Below are positions 9,936 to 18,964 of a DNA stretch of 64,000 nt, one piece after another. The first letter of the stretch is position 1. Every line of letters begins with the position of its first letter. The notes beneath the pieces are model-generated. The model did no database searches, was not told the origin of the DNA, and saw nothing but the letters and a program-made list of their open reading frames with translations. The translations under genes were made by a program, and so were the position numbers. The stretch is from positions 23,598-87,597 of the forward strand of contig PLNW01000122.1 in NCBI GenBank assembly GCA_003142855.1. Direction: 5' to 3'. The stretch comes from Myxococcales bacterium. Lineage in GTDB: Bacteria; Myxococcota_A; Polyangia; Fen-1088.

Positions 9936-11177
9936 TTAGCCAAGCAACTTGAGCGCCAGTTGCTGTACTTGGTTGGCCTGCGCCAACACCGAGACACCGG
10001 CCTGCATCAGGATTTGGTCTTTGGACATGTTCGAGGTCTCGGAGGCCACGTCCACGTCGCGGATCTGGCTGTTGGCTGCCGTCACGTTCTGGGCCGTGGT
10101 CGTCAAGCTGGCAGCCGCATAGCTCAATCGGTTCTGCGCCGCACCGAGCGCCGCGCGCTGGCTGGAGATCCAGGCGTTCGCAGTGTCGATGGCGGTGATA
10201 AGGCCAGTCGCGTCGCCGTCGCTGGGGCCGGCGTTGGTGCCCGCAGCGGTGTTGAACGTGCTGATCGCGGTGTTCAGGGCGATCATTGACGCAGCCGAAG
10301 CACCGCTATCCAGCCTGGTGTCAAGCATGCTCACCGAGGTGGTGTTCCCCTGGCTCGCATCCGCACCAGTCTGGAGTATGGCCGAGTGATCGGCCAGCGC
10401 GGTGGTGATTGTCCCCGCGTTCAAGCCGTTGGCCACCGCGGTGTCCATTGCGACGGCGGCGGCGGTCGAATTAGCCACTGACACCTTGATGCCGAGGCTG
10501 TCGAAGTTGAGCGTGGTTGAGCTGCCTGCTCCCACAGTCTGGCCGGTGAGATTAATACTCTGGGACTTTGAGGTGTTGTGATCGGTCAACGTCAGCACAC
10601 CGGCGGCGTACCCGAAAGTGTAGGTGTCGGCGGCATTCGCGCCTGAAACATCCACGTTCGTGACTGCTGTCCCGGTTGCACCTGTAGGCACGAAGCCGGC
10701 TTGTACGGTACTAGCGGCCACGCCACCACCCGCCGTCAGTTGCTGCTGGGTCGTGAGCGATCCGTTGAGCAGGCCCAAGCCGTTGAAGGTGGTCCGGAGC
10801 GAAATGTTTTGGATTTCGTCGTGGAGCTGCTGGATTTCGACGTTGATGTCATCGCGTTCCGTGGGGCCGTTGGTGTCAGAAGCGGCCTGCACAGCCAGGT
10901 TGCGCATACGGACCATCATGTTCTGAACCTGATCCAACGCACCTTCAGCGGTCTGGATCATGGACGCGCCATCGTTGGCATTGCGCACGGCCTGGTTGAG
11001 ACCGCCGATTTGCGCCTGCATCTTCTCGCTGATGGCCAGGCCTGCCGCATCGTCGGCAGCGCGGTTGATGCGGAAGCCTGACGACAGGCGCGCCATCGAG
11101 GTTTGCAGACTGTTGTTGCTTGAGGTGAGGCTGTTCTGGGCGCTCAAGGCTGCGATGTTTGTCTGGATGGAAAGCAT
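9936..11177 (-). CDS. fliC: Flagellin
   Basis: 413 residues. The conserved N-terminal D0/D1 region (INTNIAAL-like IQTNIAALSAQNSL, RLSSGFRINRAADDAAGLAI) and C-terminal D0/D1 region (IRDVDVASETSNMSKDQIL, QANQVQQLALKLLG) enclose a Thr/Ala/Gly-rich variable centre. It forms the filament and is exported through the FliI-driven apparatus with FliS. AAGGAG precedes the ATG by about 7 bases. It is the only flagellin in the window and stands slightly apart from the flgL operon, consistent with its own promoter, though none could be read confidently. Confidence 0.96.
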   Translation of the reverse strand: MLSIQTNIAALSAQNSLTSSNNSLQTSMARLSSGFRINRAADDAAGLAISEKMQAQIGGLNQAVRNANDGASMIQTAEGALDQVQNMMVRMRNLAVQAASDTNGPTERDDINVEIQQLHDEIQNISLRTTFNGLGLLNGSLTTQQQLTAGGGVAASTVQAGFVPTGATGTAVTNVDVSGANAADTYTFGYAAGVLTLTDHNTSKSQSINLTGQTVGAGSSTTLNFDSLGIKVSVANSTAAAVAMDTAVANGLNAGTITTALADHSAILQTGADASQGNTTSVSMLDTRLDSGASAASMIALNTAISTFNTAAGTNAGPSDGDATGLITAIDTANAWISSQRAALGAAQNRLSYAAASLTTTAQNVTAANSQIRDVDVASETSNMSKDQILMQAGVSVLAQANQVQQLALKLLG

Positions 11178-11274
11178 TTTCTGACTCCTTGTTCGTGTTT
11201 GCTGAGGGCACTGTGCCCGTGTTCGACAAGGGGTTCGACACGAATCCCAGAGGCTGATAAGGGCGACCCTGGTG

Positions 11275-11293
11275 GGGCGACCTGCGGTCGCCC
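11275..11293. other. Perfect hairpin between flgL and flagellin
   Basis: GGGCGACC-TGC-GGTCGCCC is an 8-bp stem with a three-base loop in the 278-bp gap 11178-11455. It may end the flg operon transcript or lie in the flagellin leader; no U-tract follows on either strand. The rest of the gap is GC-rich and holds no gene I can support. Confidence 0.45.
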
Positions 11294-11455
11294 GTCGGCA
11301 CCTGGCCGGCGGGTCGCGGCTCGCGGCTCGCGTGGGCGTGGGCGAGAGCGTGTTCGTGGGCGTTGCGCGGGAGGCGGAGGGCGTGCCGCGGGCCGCACAC
11401 CCGGGCCGCTTTCCCGAGCAACGCTGGCCCGGAAGTCCGCGACGGGCCGCCCCTA

Positions 11456-12340
11456 CTACTTGAGCAGGTCGACCAGCGAGAAATTGAGCGTCTTGGAGGC
11501 AGCCGTCAGCGTGGCATTGAGGGCGTACTGGGCCAGGCTGAGCTGCGTGGAGGCCTGCATGACATCGGCATCGCCAAGCTGGCTGATGACCTTGGTCTCG
11601 TCGGTGTTCTGCTGCGTGCAGGTGTTGACCGTGGAAGTGAAGAGATTGACCGAGGTTCCCGCTTGCGATTGCGCCGCGGATACCTGAGTGCTTGCCGCCT
11701 GCAGGGACGCGATGCTGGCGCGAATGGCGTCTGAGTCATTCGCGCGAAAGGCGGCCGATAGATTCGTCAGCGTCTGCAGAATGTCGACCCCGCCTCCCAC
11801 TCCCTTGGCCATGACGTCCGCGCGAATCGAAGAGTCCTCGTACACGCCCGGCGCCACCTCGACCTGGCGTACGCCTGTGTCCCCTTGGTAGGTCCCGTCG
11901 GCGGCGAAGGGCGGCGTGTTGTCGACATATCCGCCAAAGATGTAGCGATCGCCGAAACGAGTATTGAGGCTGCCGACCACCTGATTGAAGATACCGTCGA
12001 CTTCGGTGGCCGCCGCGGCCCGGTCATCCGCGTTGTAGGTGTCGTTACCCATCTGTGTGGCCAACGCTTGCGCCTGGGCGAGCGCTGTGCTTACGCCGGT
12101 GAGCGCGGAATCGGCGGTGTTCAGCTCGTCGGCTGCGCTCTGGGCGCCGTTCTGGATGGCAGTGACTTGCGCCTGGTTGAACTTATGCCGGACCAGCAGG
12201 CCGGCCGCTTGCGGATCATCACCAGGCGCCTGCACGCGCAGACCGCTCGACAGCTCGCCCTGGGCTTTGGACACATTCGACAGGGCGAGGTTGGCCCGGT
12301 CAATGGTCTGCTGGTAAATCATGGCTTCGGTGACGCGCAC
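11456..12340 (-). CDS. flgL: Hook-filament junction protein FlgL (HAP3)
   Basis: 294 residues. The N-terminus (MRVTEAMIYQQTIDRANLAL, then QGELSSGLRVQAPGDDP) and C-terminus (SLAQYALNATLTAASKTLNF) are those of FlgL, a flagellin-like adaptor joining hook and filament. It follows flgK by 9 bases in the same leftward operon. Length is normal. Confidence 0.95.
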   Translation of the reverse strand: MRVTEAMIYQQTIDRANLALSNVSKAQGELSSGLRVQAPGDDPQAAGLLVRHKFNQAQVTAIQNGAQSAADELNTADSALTGVSTALAQAQALATQMGNDTYNADDRAAAATEVDGIFNQVVGSLNTRFGDRYIFGGYVDNTPPFAADGTYQGDTGVRQVEVAPGVYEDSSIRADVMAKGVGGGVDILQTLTNLSAAFRANDSDAIRASIASLQAASTQVSAAQSQAGTSVNLFTSTVNTCTQQNTDETKVISQLGDADVMQASTQLSLAQYALNATLTAASKTLNFSLVDLLK

Positions 12341-12349
12341 GAGTTTCTC

Positions 12350-13759
12350 CTATGACTTCAGCTGGATCAGGGTTTCGAGCATGCTTTCGGCGGTGGTGAT
12401 GACCTTGGCCAGGGCTTCGTAGGCGTGCTGCGACTGCATGAGGCCGACCATCTCATCGTCGAGGGATACCCCGGAAACCGAGCTGCGCGCGTCCTGCAGA
12501 TTCTGCAGCATGCTCGCATCGAAGGTGGCGGCGTTCTGTGAATCAGAGGCGGCCGTGCCGAAATCGGAAACGATCTTGGCCATCCCTTTCTGCACATCCA
12601 GCCCGTTCGAAAGGGGCGCGCTCTGGGTGGCGACCATGGCCGCAAGGTTGGTCGCATCACCCGGACCCGAGGTGGCCGAGCCGGCCGCGGCAAGCAGCGA
12701 CGGGTTGCTGGCCAACGCCGGGTCGATCGTGATGGTCGCGGCAGCGTTGAGCGAAGTGGTGCCGACCGTGAACACGTCGCCTCCCTTGTCGCCGTTGAGA
12801 TCATAGCCGTCCTGATTCTGCCCATTGATAGTCTTGGCAAAACTGAAGGCCAAAGTGTCGAGATCCGTGCTGGCCGTTCCCAGGGCTCCGTCTCGCGCCG
12901 CCAGCAGGCCGCCAACTTGCCCACCCAGATCGGACTGCTTGAGCACGAACGGGGCCGATCCGTCGGCCGGAGTGAACACCAAATCGACGTGACCTTTGTT
13001 GGCGTTGTCGCCTTGAATGGTCAGGGTCGCCGCCGCCGATGCGCTGACCAAGGTGGTGCCGCCGGGCAGAACCAGGCTGATGTTGCCGTAGGCATCGGGC
13101 ACCTGCGTGGCCCCGATGAGTTGCGCCGCCTGGTCCATGAGGTTGTGTCGCTGGTCCAGCAGGTCGTTGGGCTCGGCGCCAGAAGCTTCAGCCACCGAAA
13201 TGCGTCGATTGAGATCTGCCACTTGCGCCAGGTCGGAGTTCACCTGCTGAACCGTGTCGGTTACGCTGGCATCAATTCCGGTGCGCGCCTGCTCCAGCGA
13301 CTGCGAGGTGCTGTTGAATGTGGAGGCCAGCCAGGCCGCGGACTGCACAGCAGACTGCCGCAGGCCGGTGTCGCCCGGGTTCTGCGCCAGCGCGGTCAGG
13401 GAAGAGTAGAAGGCGCCCAGGGCGTCGGTCAGATCGCCGGCAGCACCGTTGTTGAATGCGGACACCGCGGCCAAAGCACCGGACTGGGCCGTGGAGCTGG
13501 ATGAGTTGGAAAACGCAGTGGGAAGCTGCGACTCGACGAACTGATCGCGATTCTGCGTGACACTCGCCAGGTAGACCCCGTTACCGATGTAGCCGCGGTT
13601 TCCGGCCAAAGGGCTGCCGGCGGCCTCGGCCAGGTTGGCCTGCTGGCGAGCGTAGCCCGGGGTGTTCGCGTTGGCGATGTTGTTGCTGGTAGTGGACGTC
13701 TTGGCCTGGACGGCGGCAAGGCCGTTGGCTGTGTTGTTGAGAAGGCTGATGAGATCCAT
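12350..13759 (-). CDS. flgK: Hook-filament junction protein FlgK (HAP1)
   Basis: 469 residues. The axial-protein N-terminus (LLNNTANGLAAVQAKTSTTSN then IANANTPGYARQ) and C-terminus (GVSLDDEMVGLMQSQHAYEA...MLETLIQL) are diagnostic for FlgK, the first adaptor on the hook. FlgN, its chaperone, is encoded immediately upstream and FlgL immediately downstream. Confidence 0.96.
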   Translation of the reverse strand: MDLISLLNNTANGLAAVQAKTSTTSNNIANANTPGYARQQANLAEAAGSPLAGNRGYIGNGVYLASVTQNRDQFVESQLPTAFSNSSSSTAQSGALAAVSAFNNGAAGDLTDALGAFYSSLTALAQNPGDTGLRQSAVQSAAWLASTFNSTSQSLEQARTGIDASVTDTVQQVNSDLAQVADLNRRISVAEASGAEPNDLLDQRHNLMDQAAQLIGATQVPDAYGNISLVLPGGTTLVSASAAATLTIQGDNANKGHVDLVFTPADGSAPFVLKQSDLGGQVGGLLAARDGALGTASTDLDTLAFSFAKTINGQNQDGYDLNGDKGGDVFTVGTTSLNAAATITIDPALASNPSLLAAAGSATSGPGDATNLAAMVATQSAPLSNGLDVQKGMAKIVSDFGTAASDSQNAATFDASMLQNLQDARSSVSGVSLDDEMVGLMQSQHAYEALAKVITTAESMLETLIQLKS

Positions 13760-13762
13760 GGG

Positions 13763-14239
13763 TTAAGCCACCCGGCAGGCCGTCGAGATGTCATCCATCG
13801 GGCGACACGCGCCTCGTCGATCGTAGGCCACGGTTTGCGGAGCCAGTGCCGCCAGGTAGCCGCGGACTCGAGAGAGGGCGCGTCCGCCCAATTTCAGGTT
13901 GACGGCGTCGATCTCGCGCAAGGCGCTGGCCAAGACACGCACATCCGCCATGCAAGCATCCAGGCGCTGCGCCGCCTCGGGCGCCGCTTTGCGCAGGTCA
14001 ACCAACGAGACCGCCGTGAGACCGAGTGCGTGGCCGGCTGCCTCCATGGTCTCGCTCAGGGCACGCTCAAGTTGCGCCAGTTGCGCGTTGAAAGCGCTGC
14101 GCTGGCGGGCGCGTTCGAATAGCCCCTGGGTGTCGAGCGCGCGGATCAACAGCCGCTGGCCCCGCGCCTGCACCAACTCGGCCTCCAGCATCGCTCGCAG
14201 GTGGTCGAGAATCTGTGCGGCGTGGTCCAGCTCGTTCAT
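13763..14239 (-). CDS. flgN: FlgN-type export chaperone
   Basis: 158 residues, mostly helical, beginning MNELDHAAQILDHLRAMLEAEL. It lies between flgM and flgK, the standard flgN position, and has the family's length. FlgN escorts FlgK and FlgL to the export gate. Sequence motifs in this family are weak, so the call leans on position and helical character. Confidence 0.82.
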   Translation of the reverse strand: MNELDHAAQILDHLRAMLEAELVQARGQRLLIRALDTQGLFERARQRSAFNAQLAQLERALSETMEAAGHALGLTAVSLVDLRKAAPEAAQRLDACMADVRVLASALREIDAVNLKLGGRALSRVRGYLAALAPQTVAYDRRGACRPMDDISTACRVA

Positions 14240-14242
14240 CGT

Positions 14243-14542
14243 CTAGCCTCCCAGCATGGCCTGCAGGCGGGCATCGATCTCGGCCGCAGACACCAGCCGG
14301 TCGGCCAGCTCGCTCGCGCTGGGCGCGTAGCTGCCGGCGCGGATGGCGCCCTCGATCTGGGCCAGGCGCGCGGAATGCGATAGGCCGATGTTGGCCTGCA
14401 CCGCTCGCGCCAGAGCGGCCGCCTTTGCGGCATCGGCGGTGCTCACACTGTCGGACTTGAGACGTGGAGCCGCTGCTTCAGTCTGTGGCTTACTCGCTGC
14501 GGGTTCAACCCCGCCTACTGATGTTGTGTTCTTGATCATCAT
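14243..14542 (-). CDS. flgM: Anti-sigma-28 factor FlgM
   Basis: 99 residues with a disordered, Ala/Ser-rich N-terminal half and the conserved FlgM C-terminal helices (LARAVQANIGLSHSARLAQIEGAI then YAPSASELADRLV). FlgM holds the flagellar sigma factor until hook completion allows its export, so a FliA-type sigma factor should exist elsewhere in this genome. The ATG overlaps the flgJ stop (ATGA). Confidence 0.9.
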   Translation of the reverse strand: MMIKNTTSVGGVEPAASKPQTEAAAPRLKSDSVSTADAAKAAALARAVQANIGLSHSARLAQIEGAIRAGSYAPSASELADRLVSAAEIDARLQAMLGG

Positions 14543-14877
14543 GGCCGATCCCCTTCGCCCATGGGGCTCTTACTGATAGGGGAATCGACACGCTTTTGAG
14601 AAGTATTAAGGGCAGGCTCTGCAGAAAGTTCGCCGTTGGCCTGAGCCAGGTCATCGCTCCCAGCCGGGAGCGAGTTTTCGATGAGACGCGCCAGGCCAAT
14701 GCCGCCGCCTTTTTCGACTGCGTCAGCCAGTGCTTCCACGAACATCTGGGAGTGAATCTGACTGCCGGCCGTCCCGGCGGCGCCCTTGAAGACCCCGCTT
14801 GCGTCGATGAGCTGGCGCAGCAGACAGGTTTCAACCGCCTGCGCAGCTTGGGTCGCGTCACGGATAGGGCCCATCAC
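14539..14877 (-). CDS. flgJ: FlgJ-type rod-binding protein (no muramidase domain)
   Basis: 112 residues equal to the N-terminal rod-binding domain of FlgJ: ETCLLRQLIDASG then IHSQMFVEALADAVEKGGGIGLA. The C-terminal peptidoglycan hydrolase of enteric FlgJ is absent, as in many delta- and alphaproteobacteria, so a separate lytic enzyme must open the wall. It acts in the periplasm as rod scaffold. It overlaps both flgI and flgM by ATGA. Confidence 0.85.
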   Translation of the reverse strand: MMGPIRDATQAAQAVETCLLRQLIDASGVFKGAAGTAGSQIHSQMFVEALADAVEKGGGIGLARLIENSLPAGSDDLAQANGELSAEPALNTSQKRVDSPISKSPMGEGDRP

Positions 14878-15974
14878 ATCACCTCCAGGTCGGCGTCGAT
14901 GGCGCCGGCTGCTTTCATAGCTTGCAAGACAGCGACCAGGTCACGTGCCGACACGCCAAGCAGATTGAATGCCTTGACCAGCTCCTCGACCGTGCTAGTG
15001 GCTGGCAGGGCCACGGCTGGATTCGTCGGCTCCTGGGCGTCCAGGGTCGTGACTTTTCCTGACACCGTCTTGCCCTGCTTGGAAAACGGAGCGGGCTGGG
15101 AAGCCCAGGGCGTCTGTCGCACCGATATGGAAAGGCCACCATGGGCCACGGCCACCGGCCGGATGCGCACGCCTTGTCCGGCCACCACGGTGCCGGTCCG
15201 CTCGCTGACCACGATGCGCGCCCGCTGATCGGGATCGACCTCGATGGCTTCCAGCTGTGACAGCATGGCCACCACGCGACCCTTCCACGACTCCGGAACC
15301 TTGATTTGTACCAACGCTGGGTCGTTGGCTTTGGCGGCCTCTTCACCGAGGGACTTGTTCACCGCCTCGGCGATGTGCAGGGCTGTGGTGAAGTCAGGTC
15401 GGCGCAGCCCGAGCACGATGGGCACTTTCTCCAAATCAGGCGAAACCGTGCGTTCCACGGTCGCGCCCCCGGGCACCGTGCCCGAGGTCGGGTGGTTCTT
15501 CTGCAGGCGCGAGCCCGCGGCCATCACGTCGAAGCCTCCTGCCTGCACCGGTCCTTGCGCCACCGCGTACACCATTCCATCCGACCCGGTGAGCGGCGTG
15601 ATGAGCAGAACGCCGCCGGACAGAGATCGCGCGTCGCCCATCGAGCTGACCGACACGTCGATTCTGGTACCAGGACGAGAAAACGAAGGCAATTCGGCGG
15701 TGACCATGACGGCACTCGTGTTGCGCACGCGCACGTCGGTGGGATTCACCCGGATGCCCATGCGTCCCAACATGCCGCTGATAGATTGTGCGGTGAAGGT
15801 GACCTGCGTGGTATCGCCCGTGTTGGCCAGCCCCACCACCAAACCGTACCCAAACAGGGCGTTTTCACGCACCCCCTGCACATCCACCAGATCCTTGATG
15901 CGAACCGGGGCGCCAGCCGCGGACAGCGCCGGCAGCGTGAACAAGAGCGCGAAAAGCAGAGTTCGTGTACGCAT
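14874..15974 (-). CDS. flgI: Flagellar P-ring protein FlgI
   Basis: 366 residues from the ATG at 15974 (the track's 15995 start adds seven residues before a normal signal peptide, MRTRTLLFALLFTLPALSAAG). The mature N-terminus RIKDLVDVQGVRENALFGYGLVVGL is the FlgI signature, and SISGMLGRMGI...VTAELPSF confirms it. It forms the periplasmic P-ring in peptidoglycan. flgH ends 2 bases upstream. Confidence 0.95.
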   Translation of the reverse strand: MRTRTLLFALLFTLPALSAAGAPVRIKDLVDVQGVRENALFGYGLVVGLANTGDTTQVTFTAQSISGMLGRMGIRVNPTDVRVRNTSAVMVTAELPSFSRPGTRIDVSVSSMGDARSLSGGVLLITPLTGSDGMVYAVAQGPVQAGGFDVMAAGSRLQKNHPTSGTVPGGATVERTVSPDLEKVPIVLGLRRPDFTTALHIAEAVNKSLGEEAAKANDPALVQIKVPESWKGRVVAMLSQLEAIEVDPDQRARIVVSERTGTVVAGQGVRIRPVAVAHGGLSISVRQTPWASQPAPFSKQGKTVSGKVTTLDAQEPTNPAVALPATSTVEELVKAFNLLGVSARDLVAVLQAMKAAGAIDADLEVM

Positions 15975-15976
15975 GT

Positions 15977-16687
15977 TTAGAAGGGCCACATCCAACCAAG
16001 GGCGCGCGACAGCCAGCCCGGCTTCTGGTTGTCGGAAAGCACGCCGCGGCCGACGAATTCGATCTGTGCCTCGGCGACCATGTAGCTTTGCACACTGTTG
16101 TCCTGGTCGATGTCGATGGGTCGCACCACGCCGGAGATGTAGAAGTGGTGTTCCTCCTCGTTGACCAGAATGACCCGATGGCCCTCGACGAAAAGATTGC
16201 CGTTGGAGAAAACCTTGGTGACCACCGCGGTCACCGTGGCGGTCAGCGATTCGGAGCGCGCGGTATCACCCGAGCTCTGCAAGCTGGACGTCGAACTGCC
16301 GCCGATGTTGAGATTGGGGTCCAGTTTCGGTATGTGTTTGAGCAGGCCCAGGAAGGCATCGATCTTGGCAGCGCTGCTGCTGGTCCGACTGGTGTTGGTG
16401 TCGGTGGTGTGCTGGGCATTGGCTTGTTCGGTAATCTTCACAACCACCAGGTCGTTGACCCGCAAGGCGCGCGCGTCGGTGAAGAGCAGCGAGGCCGACC
16501 GGCCTTCGTGCCACAGGCTGCCGGGAGAGGCCGCGGTTTCGTCGCCCTTGCTTTCCACGGGAAGCTTGTATTCGCGTCGCTTGGGCGTGTACTCGCTGAT
16601 GTGGGCCTGCGTGCAAGCCAGCGCCAGAGGCGCAAAAACCAGTGTGCACAGGATCACGCGAGTCGTATGAAGCGAGGCGCTTCTCAT
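15977..16687 (-). CDS. flgH: Flagellar L-ring protein FlgH (lipoprotein)
   Basis: 236 residues from the ATG at 16687, which overlaps the flgA stop (ATGA); the track's longer N-terminus lacks a signal sequence. The signal segment ends in a plausible lipobox (LALACTQ, Cys near residue 25). SLWHEGRSASLLFTDARALRVNDLVVVKI and the C-terminal SGVVRPIDIDQDNSVQS..VAEAQIEFVGRG are typical of FlgH, the outer-membrane L-ring subunit. Confidence 0.95.
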   Translation of the reverse strand: MRSASLHTTRVILCTLVFAPLALACTQAHISEYTPKRREYKLPVESKGDETAASPGSLWHEGRSASLLFTDARALRVNDLVVVKITEQANAQHTTDTNTSRTSSSAAKIDAFLGLLKHIPKLDPNLNIGGSSTSSLQSSGDTARSESLTATVTAVVTKVFSNGNLFVEGHRVILVNEEEHHFYISGVVRPIDIDQDNSVQSYMVAEAQIEFVGRGVLSDNQKPGWLSRALGWMWPF

Positions 16688-17319
16688 GGCACATCCACCA
16701 GCAGCCGTCCCTCTTGCAGGTGGCCCTCCACGTGGCGGCCCGAAGGCAGCACGGCGCAAAGTCGGCCCACGCCGCAGGAAATCGCGCGCCCTTGTACCTC
16801 GATGGCCAGCGGCCCGCTCATCACCATGACCTTCACTGATTCCCCAGATGCCAGCGTGGCGCCGGCGACATGCGCTGCCTGCAGCACAGTCCCGCGAGGC
16901 AAATCCCGCGCGGCCAGCGCACCGGGCGGTGGCACGTAGGCAGCGTGGCCGCTTCTGATCTCACGATCCTCGACGGTCAGCGCCGCCTGCAAGGGCTCGC
17001 CCGCGCGCACCGGCCGCGTGGTGAAAGCCGCGGGTGCCCATACCTCGAAGCGTACCCAACCCCAACCCATACACCCTTGCCCGTACAGTTTGACCGGCAG
17101 GCGGCCCGATCCGCTGACCGTGCCGTCCAGCACCGCCTGGCGCAGGACGCAGCCTGCGGGCAGTTGCGGCGCCCAGCCCAGCGGCACGATGCGTGCCCCT
17201 GGGACAGCGAGCGCTCGAGAAAGAACCTCGCTCACCTCGGGGGGGAGGTTGGCGGCGCCGGTCGGATGGGACGCGGCAGCCGTCGCAAGGAGGAGAGCGA
17301 GGGGAAAATGGGGGTTCAT
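16684..17319 (-). CDS. flgA: Flagellar P-ring assembly chaperone FlgA
   Basis: 211 residues with an N-terminal signal peptide (LALLLATAAASHPTGA) and a C-terminal SAF-type domain (ALAARDLPRGTVLQAAHV, GESVKVMVMSGPLAIEVQGRAI). FlgA helps FlgI assemble in the periplasm. It lies between flgG and flgH, as in many deltaproteobacteria. Confidence 0.9.
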   Translation of the reverse strand: MNPHFPLALLLATAAASHPTGAANLPPEVSEVLSRALAVPGARIVPLGWAPQLPAGCVLRQAVLDGTVSGSGRLPVKLYGQGCMGWGWVRFEVWAPAAFTTRPVRAGEPLQAALTVEDREIRSGHAAYVPPPGALAARDLPRGTVLQAAHVAGATLASGESVKVMVMSGPLAIEVQGRAISCGVGRLCAVLPSGRHVEGHLQEGRLLVDVP

Positions 17320-17326
17320 GACGTCT

Positions 17327-18112
17327 CTAGCGAAGGGCGGTCAGTTTCTGCAGCATCTCGTCGGCTGACTCGATGATCTTGGAATTCAGCTCGTAGTTGC
17401 GCTGGGTGGTGATCATGTTGATCATTTCCTCGACCGCGGACACGTTCGAGCCTTCCAGGTTGCCTTGCGAGATACTTCCGGTTCCCTGGTCCCCGGCCTT
17501 GACCACGATGGGATCGCCACTGGAAGGAGTGGCGAGAAGCAAGTTGTTGCCGATGGCTTCCATGCCACCCGGATTGGCGAATGTGGCAATCTGGATGGTG
17601 CCGATGTTGGTCATGTCGGTACGATTGGAAAGTCTGGCCTGCACGATGCCGTCCGAGGTCACGGTGACGTTGGTCGCATCTGTGGGAATGGTGATGCCCG
17701 GCTCCAGCACTTCGCCCAACTGGGTGACAATGCGTCCGGTGGCATCCAGTCGGAAACTGCCATCGCGGGTGAAGGCGATGTCGCCGTTGGCGCGCTGGAT
17801 GCGGAAGAAGCCACTGCCCTCGATGGCCAAATCGAGCGGGTTTTTGGTCGCGATCATATCGCCCTGGGCGAAGGAGCGCGATGTGGAGGCCGTGCGCACG
17901 CCCAGACCCACCTGCAGCGCCGTGGGCTGGCTGCCCCCCTGCGCATTGGGCTGCGTGGCTGCGCGAATGGTTTCTGACAAGAGATCCTGAAAATCGGCGC
18001 GCGTTTTCTTGAAGCCGGTGGTGCTCGCGTTGGCCAGGTTGTTGGCGATGACGTCCAACTTGGTCTGCTGGGCATCCATTCCAGTGGCGGCTGTGTAAAG
18101 CGATCGCAGCAT
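17327..18112 (-). CDS. flgG: Flagellar distal rod protein FlgG
   Basis: 261 residues, the standard FlgG length. Signature N-terminus MLRSLYTAATGMDAQQTKLD, IANNLANASTTGFKK and C-terminus LEGSNVSAVEEMINMI..QRNYE. It builds the distal rod that crosses the P- and L-rings, whose genes follow in the operon. Confidence 0.97.
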   Translation of the reverse strand: MLRSLYTAATGMDAQQTKLDVIANNLANASTTGFKKTRADFQDLLSETIRAATQPNAQGGSQPTALQVGLGVRTASTSRSFAQGDMIATKNPLDLAIEGSGFFRIQRANGDIAFTRDGSFRLDATGRIVTQLGEVLEPGITIPTDATNVTVTSDGIVQARLSNRTDMTNIGTIQIATFANPGGMEAIGNNLLLATPSSGDPIVVKAGDQGTGSISQGNLEGSNVSAVEEMINMITTQRNYELNSKIIESADEMLQKLTALR

Positions 18113-18135
18113 GAGTGCCCCCTAGTGGATCTCCT

Positions 18136-18846
18136 TCATTTGACCAACCCCACTTGGGTGGCGCGGTCGTCCATCTTTCGATAGGTCTGGATGGCCTGCA
18201 TGGCCATATCGAACTGGCGTTGCGCATTGATCATCTGAACCGTGGAATCGAGCGCACTCACGTTGCCCATCTCCAGCTCACCCACCCGCACGGTGCTGTC
18301 CGCCGTCGGGCTCATGCTGGAGCCAGCCGAAGGCTGAAGCAAGGTGGGCGCGATCTTGTCCATGGGCCCCTGGGCCTGGAAAAGCGCCAACGTGTCCACC
18401 ACCGTGTTGCGGCCCACGACCACATTGCCGTTGCTCTCGATGCGTGGGTCAGCGCCCGGAGGCACGGTCACCGGCTCACCTGAAATTCCCAGCACCGGCA
18501 AGCCCGAGGCGAGCAACTCGCCGTTGGGGCCGCGCTCGAGGTGTCCGTTGCGCGTGTAAGCCATCTGGCCGCTCGACAGCCGCACGCCGAGATAGGCATC
18601 GCCCTCGGGCAAAACGTCGAGCGGGTTGTCCGTGGTGTTGGTAGGACCTGGTCGCATATCCACGCCGGTGGACACCGCTCCAGCCAGAACCTTGTCGCTA
18701 GGTCCGGGCGGCAAGAAGGCGCGAAAGGCGGGACGCGTGGCCTTGAAGCCCGGCGTCTCGGCATTGGCCAGGTTGTCGGCAATGGAATCGAGCTGGGCAG
18801 CGCGCGCCACCGCAGCAGACATTCCTACATATAGGCCGTCGGACAC
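18136..18846 (-). CDS. flgF: Flagellar rod protein FlgF
   Basis: 236 residues with a GTG start and AGAGG about 8 bases upstream. It has the rod-protein N-terminus (GLYVGMSAAVARAAQLDSIADNLANAETPGFK-like) and C-terminal ELEMGNVSALDSTVQMINAQRQFDM. Order before flgG marks it as FlgF, the proximal rod subunit. It is the first gene of the leftward operon; a candidate sigma-54 promoter lies 28 bases upstream of the start codon. Confidence 0.92.
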   Translation of the reverse strand: MSDGLYVGMSAAVARAAQLDSIADNLANAETPGFKATRPAFRAFLPPGPSDKVLAGAVSTGVDMRPGPTNTTDNPLDVLPEGDAYLGVRLSSGQMAYTRNGHLERGPNGELLASGLPVLGISGEPVTVPPGADPRIESNGNVVVGRNTVVDTLALFQAQGPMDKIAPTLLQPSAGSSMSPTADSTVRVGELEMGNVSALDSTVQMINAQRQFDMAMQAIQTYRKMDDRATQVGLVK

Positions 18847-18873
18847 TTTGCGTACCTCTTGCCTGGTGACGAA

Positions 18874-18888
18874 GCAAGCGCGATGCCA
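18874..18888 (-). promoter_or_regulatory. Candidate sigma-54 (RpoN) promoter for flgF operon
   Basis: Minus-strand TGGCATCGCGCTTGC matches the -24/-12 pattern TGGCAC-N5-TTGC with correct GG-to-GC spacing and one mismatch in the -24 box. Transcription would begin near 18863, leaving a short leader that still contains the AGAGG ribosome site. RpoN control is common for middle flagellar genes. Confidence 0.65.
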
Positions 18889-18964
18889 GGCGCTTTTGTG
18901 GCGCGATCCGAATTTTCCACCGCTCAGGGTTCAGTTCTTGCTGGTTCGGTCCGATAGAGGAAAT

